Origin: Bacteroidales bacterium
Lineage (GTDB): Bacteria; Bacteroidota; Bacteroidia; Bacteroidales; F082
DNA length: 55,546 nucleotides
NCBI GenBank assembly: GCA_024400295.1
Contig: JAKSNA010000019.1
Span: forward strand, 1 to 55,546
Direction: 5' to 3'
Positions within the stretch are counted from its first letter, which is position 1; each line of letters opens with the position of its first letter. Below are positions 51,280-55,546 of the stretch, piece after piece. The translations under genes and the position numbers were made by a program. A model generated the notes under the pieces. The model made no database searches. It was not told the DNA's origin and saw nothing but the letters and a program-made list of their open reading frames with translations.

Positions 51280-52860
51280 TTATTTCTTGAGGTGTTTCTT
51301 GAGTTCCACGAGGCAGGTGCGGTGAGGTATGATGACCGACACGCCGTTGTAGTTGACCTCCTCCTCGATGATCCTGACGTTCTCCTCATGGTTCTTCGGG
51401 AGCGGCACGATGTCGCGGATGTGTTCCGGCTCGACGCCGAGGCCTTCGCAGATGCGGCGGATCTTGTTGTTGGCCGATGAAGGCTGTCCGCCAGTCATGG
51501 CTGTGATGTCGTTGTCAAGGATCATGATGACGACGTTGGCTTTCTCGTTGACGCAGTCGAGCAGGCCTGTCATGCCGCTGTGACCGAACGTGCCGTCGCC
51601 GATGACACCCACTGCAGGGAAGATGCCCACTTCAGAGGCGCCTTTCGCCATGGTAATTGATGCGCCCATGCACACCGTGGTGTTGATGGCTTTCATGTTG
51701 AAGCCGAGGGTGTAGCAGCCGATGTCGCCGAACACCTTGCCGCCTTTATGGTTGGCCATGACTGCATTGAGTGCGTTGTAGCTGTCAACGTGCGGGCAGC
51801 CCTGGCAGAGCGCCGGCGGGCGGTTGACAACGACCTCAGGAACTGCGTGCGTGGCGGCGGCACTGATGCCGAGAGCCTTGGCGACCTTCTCCGCGTTCAG
51901 CTCACCGTCACGGCGGATGGTCTCGTCGAGACGTCCCATGACCTTCTTGCCCTTGCCGAGGAAGCCCTTGACCTGTTCCTCAACGAACGGCTGTCCGTCT
52001 TCGAGGACAAGGATCTCGTCGCATTCGTCGTAGAGCTTATTAATCATGTTGAACGGCAGCGGGTACTGTGTTATCTTGACTACCGGATGCGGGCATTTGC
52101 CGTCATGGAAGTTCTCCATGAGATAGTTGTATGCGATGCCTGTCGTGATGATGCCAAGACGCTTGTCGGCACCGTCGATGTATTTGTTGTAGCCCGACTC
52201 TTCAGACGCCTTGGTGAAGCTGTCCTGCTTGTCGATGAGTTCGCGGTAGAGGCGTTTTGCGTTTGCCGGAAGGAGCACGAACGACTTGGCATCGGCCGGT
52301 TCGCTTATCTCGTTCTGTTTGCGCACCGGTTTGCGGACGATACCTGCGCGGCTGTGTGCGAGACGTGTCGGGATGCGGTAAAGCACCGGCGTGCCGAGTT
52401 TCTCACTCAGCTCGAAGCCGAAATGCACCATGTCGTAAGCTTCCTGCTGGTTCGAAGGCTCAAGCATCGGGATCATCGCCCAATGTCCGTAGAAACGGCT
52501 GTCCTGCTCGTCCTGTGAAGAGAACATGCTCGGGTCATCGGCCACGACGACAAGCACGCCCTTGGTACCGATGATGGCTGAATTCATGAACGGGTCGCCG
52601 CAGACGTTGAGACCCACGTGCTTCATGCATGTCATGGCACGCTTGCCTGCATACGCGACACCGATGGATGCTTCCAAGGCTGTCTTCTCATTCGCACACC
52701 AGTTGGCACGGATGCCAAGCTCCTTGGCTTCCTTTGATTTCATCACGTATTCCGTAATCTGTGTCGATGGAGTGCCCGGATAACTGTTGATGGCGCTTCC
52801 ACCAGCATCAATGAAACCCTGTGCTATGGCTTCGTCACCGAGTAATAAGATTTTGCTCAT
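51280..52860 (-). CDS. iorA: Indolepyruvate:ferredoxin oxidoreductase, alpha subunit (lacks C-terminal ferredoxin domain)
   Basis: This 526-residue TPP enzyme subunit catalyses CoA-dependent oxidation of indolepyruvate and related aryl pyruvates. It has the pyrimidine-binding region (SYPGTPSTQITEYV, CANEKTALEASIG), PPALCQGCPH, and the TPP-phosphate/Mg motif GDGTFGHSG with later LDNDITAMTGGQPS. Archaeal IorA is ~620 residues with a C-terminal two-[4Fe-4S] domain; here the protein ends RTCLVELKKHLKK, just where that cysteine-rich domain would begin. Clusters must come from elsewhere or the PP-CQGC cysteines (inference). Promoter at 52904-52911; iorB follows. Confidence 0.93.
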   Translation of the reverse strand: MSKILLLGDEAIAQGFIDAGGSAINSYPGTPSTQITEYVMKSKEAKELGIRANWCANEKTALEASIGVAYAGKRAMTCMKHVGLNVCGDPFMNSAIIGTKGVLVVVADDPSMFSSQDEQDSRFYGHWAMIPMLEPSNQQEAYDMVHFGFELSEKLGTPVLYRIPTRLAHSRAGIVRKPVRKQNEISEPADAKSFVLLPANAKRLYRELIDKQDSFTKASEESGYNKYIDGADKRLGIITTGIAYNYLMENFHDGKCPHPVVKITQYPLPFNMINKLYDECDEILVLEDGQPFVEEQVKGFLGKGKKVMGRLDETIRRDGELNAEKVAKALGISAAATHAVPEVVVNRPPALCQGCPHVDSYNALNAVMANHKGGKVFGDIGCYTLGFNMKAINTTVCMGASITMAKGASEVGIFPAVGVIGDGTFGHSGMTGLLDCVNEKANVVIMILDNDITAMTGGQPSSANNKIRRICEGLGVEPEHIRDIVPLPKNHEENVRIIEEEVNYNGVSVIIPHRTCLVELKKHLKK

Positions 52861-52903
52861 ATTTGTATGTTTTTAAAATTAATCCTTCCAATTTTTTAAT
52901 CGG

Positions 52904-52911
52904 CAAAGATA
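52904..52911 (-). promoter_or_regulatory. -7 promoter element of the iorA operon
   Basis: CAAAGATA reads TATCTTTG on the minus strand, about 44 bases before the iorA ATG at 52860. Confidence 0.6.
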
Positions 52912-52957
52912 ATAATTTTTTGTTTATCCCAAGCAATCTTATCACAAAATAAATCGG

Positions 52958-53148
52958 TTATTTTCGGGAGGTCTGCGCCCATCTTTTCGGAGTCGTCCCT
53001 GTCACTTTCCTGAATGCGTTGTAAAAAGCCGTGGTGGTGCTGAACCCGCTGGCGACGGCGACCTCGTGTTGTTCGCGTAATCCAGCGCAAGTAAGACCCC
53101 GAAAATCAGACTCGCGGCAAAAGGCAGATAGATTATTATTTCAAACAT
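52958..53148 (-). pseudogene. AraC-family regulator remnant with internal deletion
   Basis: The C-terminal part, about 53075 down to 52958, encodes EVAVASGFSTTTAFYNAF then RKVTGTTPKRWA, the last helix-turn-helix of AraC-family regulators, ending in TAA at 52958-52960. The start, ATG at 53148, encodes a hydrophobic segment MFEIIIYLPFAASLIFGVLL, as in membrane-linked AraC proteins. The two lie in different frames, so most of the gene including the first HTH is lost. It lies between iorA and the fimbrillin-like gene. A normal member would be over 300 residues. Confidence 0.7.
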
Positions 53149-53303
53149 TTTGTGATTTTCATTTTCAAAAATCAAACAAAAAACACGGCATAAATGTTTA
53201 GCATACCCGAAAGCAACAGATTTTGACATTTCGTGGAGTCGATTTTAACAAAATGCAGAGTTGTAATTGACAAAACAGACATCATGATCTCGGCTGCCGG
53301 AAA

Positions 53304-53311
53304 TATTTTTG
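53304..53311 (+). promoter_or_regulatory. -7 promoter element of the fimbrillin/FISUMP-like gene
   Basis: TATTTTTG matches TAnnTTTG and ends 19 bases before the ATG at 53331. Confidence 0.65.
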
Positions 53312-53330
53312 CAAAACAAATTTCAAGACT

Positions 53331-55292
53331 ATGAACAAAATGAAATTCTTAAAAACAGCAATGGCATTAATTATGATGCTGACCGTTTCGACGGCGATGT
53401 CACAGAGTGACAATTTCTTCTTCATTGACGAATCAGAGATGTTTCGCAGCAATGACAACGACTATAACTATTCCGGGATCTGGGAGGAGGAGCTTATCAT
53501 CACCGACTACCAAACCGGCGATGAGCTTCCTGTCGGCGATGGTGTCGTCATCCTGATGGTTCTGGCGGCGGCGTATCTTGTAGTGAGAACCGCAAGAAAA
53601 ACCAGATTACGTAACAAGTACGGCACATTGGCACTTATTATGCTGATGGCATTGACTTTCACGCAATGCAAGAAGCCGATGTTGGAATTACCGGAGGAGC
53701 AAATTCACGAAGGTGAGGAGATCAGCATCAGGCTCAGTGCAGGTAATGCCGACAAGACCGACATCAACATGGACAGCGGCAGGATCACATGGAACGCCGG
53801 CGACAAGGTCTATGTAGTGAACAACGGCGTGTTGCTCTCCGGCCATCTGACCGCCCAAAACGGCTCGTCGGTCCTTTCGGAGATCAGCGGCACGGTGACC
53901 GGAAGCATCGATGTCACCAAACCGTTCTATTTCTTCTATGTGGGTGACGGCGTCGTCATGGGAGGCGGCGCGGGCAGCATCACCTTTAACATCAGCTCGC
54001 AGACCGGCAGCGGCTACGACGTCGGGGAGTATCAAATCGGGAAGACCGCCGGAACAATCCTCACCGATGAGGGCGGGCAATATGTGCCGTCAGATGCGAA
54101 CCCCAACCCTATCCTTTTCAAACCGATGACAGCCGTGCTGCGGCTCGACACCGAAGTCGGTTTTGGCAGCGGCACAATCACCATGACAGGTCACAACGTC
54201 AAAAACATCATGACGGTGAATCTGTTGAGCCAAAATGTCACGTACACCAAGGGCGACGTGACTTTCACGAGCGGCTCCGACATGCGTGTGTCAGCGTTTC
54301 CGACAGGCACATCGGACGGCAAGGTGGAGAAGATAAAATTCTCCAGCGACCTGAAGTCGGGAAAAATCAAGATCCTGAACGGCATCAGGGAGGCGAGGAT
54401 TTACGCGAAAATCATTGATGACAAGCCGTATCCGATACCTGTCATGACATATCCGAAAGGCGCACTGCCAGGGAAATTCAGCGTCGGCGACGGAAGACGT
54501 GTGTATTTCTCGCAGGGCAACCTGCAATATATCGGCAGCGCTGCGACACCGTACTGGCATTTCCATGAGCATCAGTGGGAGTTCTACGGGTCCACGACAG
54601 GCCAAGGCTCCAACAAGCAGTATATCAACAGAGACCTTTTCGGCTACGGCACAAGCGGTTACAACGGCAAGACCCCTTACATGATATCGACGACCGACAG
54701 CAACTACCCGCACGTCTCGTTCACAGATGCTAACGTCAACTACGACTGGGGTGTTTACAACGCCATCTCCAACGGAGGCAACGTGGCCGGAATATGGAGG
54801 ACGCTCAACAACACGATGCCATCCGACATCGGAGTCGGCGGCGACTGGCACTGCCACGGCGGTGAGTGGAACTACCTGGTCTATGACCGCGACAACAACA
54901 GCGCGTATCATTCCGAGGGGAAATATCTCTCCGGCACGGGCAACCTGACACTCAACGACATGACGACGGTGTTTGGCGCGTTCATCCTGCCCGACAACTA
55001 CTACGACATGCCTGGGGCGAAGCAGCAGACTGCCAGTAAATTCGGCTGGAGCTACACGCAAGATGAGATCTCCGACTTCAACATCGTGTTCCTGCCGGGG
55101 GCGGGCAACAGAAACGGCACAACTATCAACAGCGGTGACGGCAGCTACTGGACGAGCTCCGTCAATCCGAACGACAGCCGCCGCGCCTGCAACGTCTGGT
55201 TCAACGCGACAACATTCCTGCAGACCGCAAGCACTCCGTCGTTCTACGTGCACAACGGCTATTCAGTACGTCTCGTCATTGACGCGGATTAA
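53331..55292 (+). CDS. Fimbrillin-like/FISUMP-type surface protein with an extra N-terminal membrane module
   Basis: This 653-residue protein appears to be a fusion. Residues 1-25 are a signal peptide. About 26-65 is a short acidic passenger, and ~68-91 (PVGDGVVILMVLAAAYLVV) is a transmembrane segment followed by basic RTARKTRLRNK, resembling small anchored Bacteroidales proteins. Residues ~98-113 (TLALIMLMALTFTQC) then form a second, lipoprotein-type signal with lipobox Cys ~113. A fimbrillin-like beta domain follows (~120-370). The C-terminal ~270 residues (from VYFSQGNLQYIGS to SVRLVIDAD) match the FISUMP/major-paralogous domain common in this order. An alternative start inside (GTG near residue 86) would give a plain lipoprotein. 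Confidence 0.8.
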   Translation: MNKMKFLKTAMALIMMLTVSTAMSQSDNFFFIDESEMFRSNDNDYNYSGIWEEELIITDYQTGDELPVGDGVVILMVLAAAYLVVRTARKTRLRNKYGTLALIMLMALTFTQCKKPMLELPEEQIHEGEEISIRLSAGNADKTDINMDSGRITWNAGDKVYVVNNGVLLSGHLTAQNGSSVLSEISGTVTGSIDVTKPFYFFYVGDGVVMGGGAGSITFNISSQTGSGYDVGEYQIGKTAGTILTDEGGQYVPSDANPNPILFKPMTAVLRLDTEVGFGSGTITMTGHNVKNIMTVNLLSQNVTYTKGDVTFTSGSDMRVSAFPTGTSDGKVEKIKFSSDLKSGKIKILNGIREARIYAKIIDDKPYPIPVMTYPKGALPGKFSVGDGRRVYFSQGNLQYIGSAATPYWHFHEHQWEFYGSTTGQGSNKQYINRDLFGYGTSGYNGKTPYMISTTDSNYPHVSFTDANVNYDWGVYNAISNGGNVAGIWRTLNNTMPSDIGVGGDWHCHGGEWNYLVYDRDNNSAYHSEGKYLSGTGNLTLNDMTTVFGAFILPDNYYDMPGAKQQTASKFGWSYTQDEISDFNIVFLPGAGNRNGTTINSGDGSYWTSSVNPNDSRRACNVWFNATTFLQTASTPSFYVHNGYSVRLVIDAD

Positions 55293-55315
55293 GTCGGTTT
55301 GAGTAATCTCAAAAC

Positions 55316-55353
55316 AAAAGAGGTTAAGTGATTGTTACTTAACCTCTTTTTTT
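55316..55353 (+). terminator. Intrinsic terminator after the fimbrillin-like gene
   Basis: AAAAGAGGTTAAGT and ACTTAACCTCTTTT form a perfect 14-bp stem with a 7-base loop, followed by a T run (55347-55353). The stem core AGAGGTT is shared with the terminator at 172-199. Confidence 0.92.
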
Positions 55354-55354
55354 G

Positions 55355-55439
55355 TACCTAAGGCCGGGGTCGAACCGGCACGTCCGTAATGGACACAGGA
55401 TTTTAAGTCCGGCGCGTCTACCGATTCCGCCACTTAGGC
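55355..55439 (-). tRNA. tRNA-Leu (anticodon TAA)
   Basis: The minus strand begins GCCTAAGTGGCGGAATCGG and has the D arm, then anticodon stem GGACT/AATCC with loop containing TAA. A long variable arm (class II, typical of Leu/Ser) and the T arm GGTTCGACCCC follow, ending with acceptor CTTAGGT and discriminator A. CCA is not encoded. It is 85 nt, downstream of the tRNA-Gly gene on the same strand, and probably co-transcribed. Confidence 0.95.
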
Positions 55440-55492
55440 ACTTTCCCTGTCATTATTCAAAAAATCCCGATACAACGACCGGGACATTGTTG

Positions 55493-55546
<54 letters not shown>

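Noticed and set aside
52896..53090. Small reverse protein rich in Arg (frame beginning MRWITRTTRGRRR)
   Set aside because: It is an out-of-frame reading of the AraC remnant; the GFSTTTAFYNAF frame is the meaningful one.

Overview
The window is chromosomal DNA from a member of the Bacteroidetes, most likely Bacteroidales. Many starts lie just downstream of the phylum's -7 promoter element TAnnTTTG. Secreted proteins carry type IX secretion (T9SS) C-terminal domains, lipoproteins carry short lipoboxes, and family markers such as fimbrillin/FISUMP-like proteins, a GlsF/OlsF-type aminolipid acyltransferase and a cysteate-synthase-like enzyme are present. GH106 and GH28 pectin-type enzymes, tandem secreted cysteine peptidases, indolepyruvate:ferredoxin oxidoreductase and histidine ammonia-lyase suggest an anaerobic, gut-like organism using plant polysaccharide and amino acids (inference).

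Layout. 1-8.0 kb: a minus-strand secreted pair, a subtilase with dockerin-like and T9SS domains followed by a cohesin-like T9SS protein, behind a long structured leader. 8.1-11.6 kb: an AAA-ATPase/PD-(D/E)XK protein, a CbpA-type co-chaperone and a PspC pair. 11.6-16 kb: a GH106-GH28 operon. 16.1-25.4 kb: cysteate-synthase-like enzyme, M20 amidohydrolase, nucleosidase, YgiQ radical SAM protein, sulfatase-modifying-type lipoprotein, RecX, aminolipid acyltransferase and YitT. 25.4-28.1 kb: two papain-like secreted peptidases. 28.2-35.5 kb: an accessory region with an AbiE toxin-antitoxin pair, relict coding sequence, an outer-membrane barrel, lipoproteins, a small HTH gene behind a second structured leader, and an unknown secreted operon. 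35.6-41.5 kb: prfB with its programmed frameshift, cstA, a THUMP-like methyltransferase, a polyvalent-protein-type kinase and a lipoprotein. 41.6-46.4 kb: hisS, an EcoRV-like restriction-modification pair set 5 bases behind hisS, and hutH. 46.5-55.5 kb: small membrane proteins, a CMP-kinase-like protein, a MauE/thioredoxin-like protein, an M23 peptidase, iorB-iorA, an AraC pseudogene, a fimbrillin/FISUMP fusion protein and two tRNA genes (Leu, partial Gly).

The most unusual signal is a pair of homologous structured elements (7728-7893 and 32169-32322, minus strand). Each lies in a long 5' leader. Each has a long rod-like hairpin plus a second small hairpin, and the loop of the small hairpin is complementary to the tip of the rod. 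The complementary bases differ between the copies but remain paired, which is what covariation predicts. The window also holds several dispersed short repeats. One 14-bp tandem unit directly follows the TAG stops of three genes, a REP-like palindrome overlaps another stop, and similar repeats appear to have been absorbed in frame inside coding sequences.
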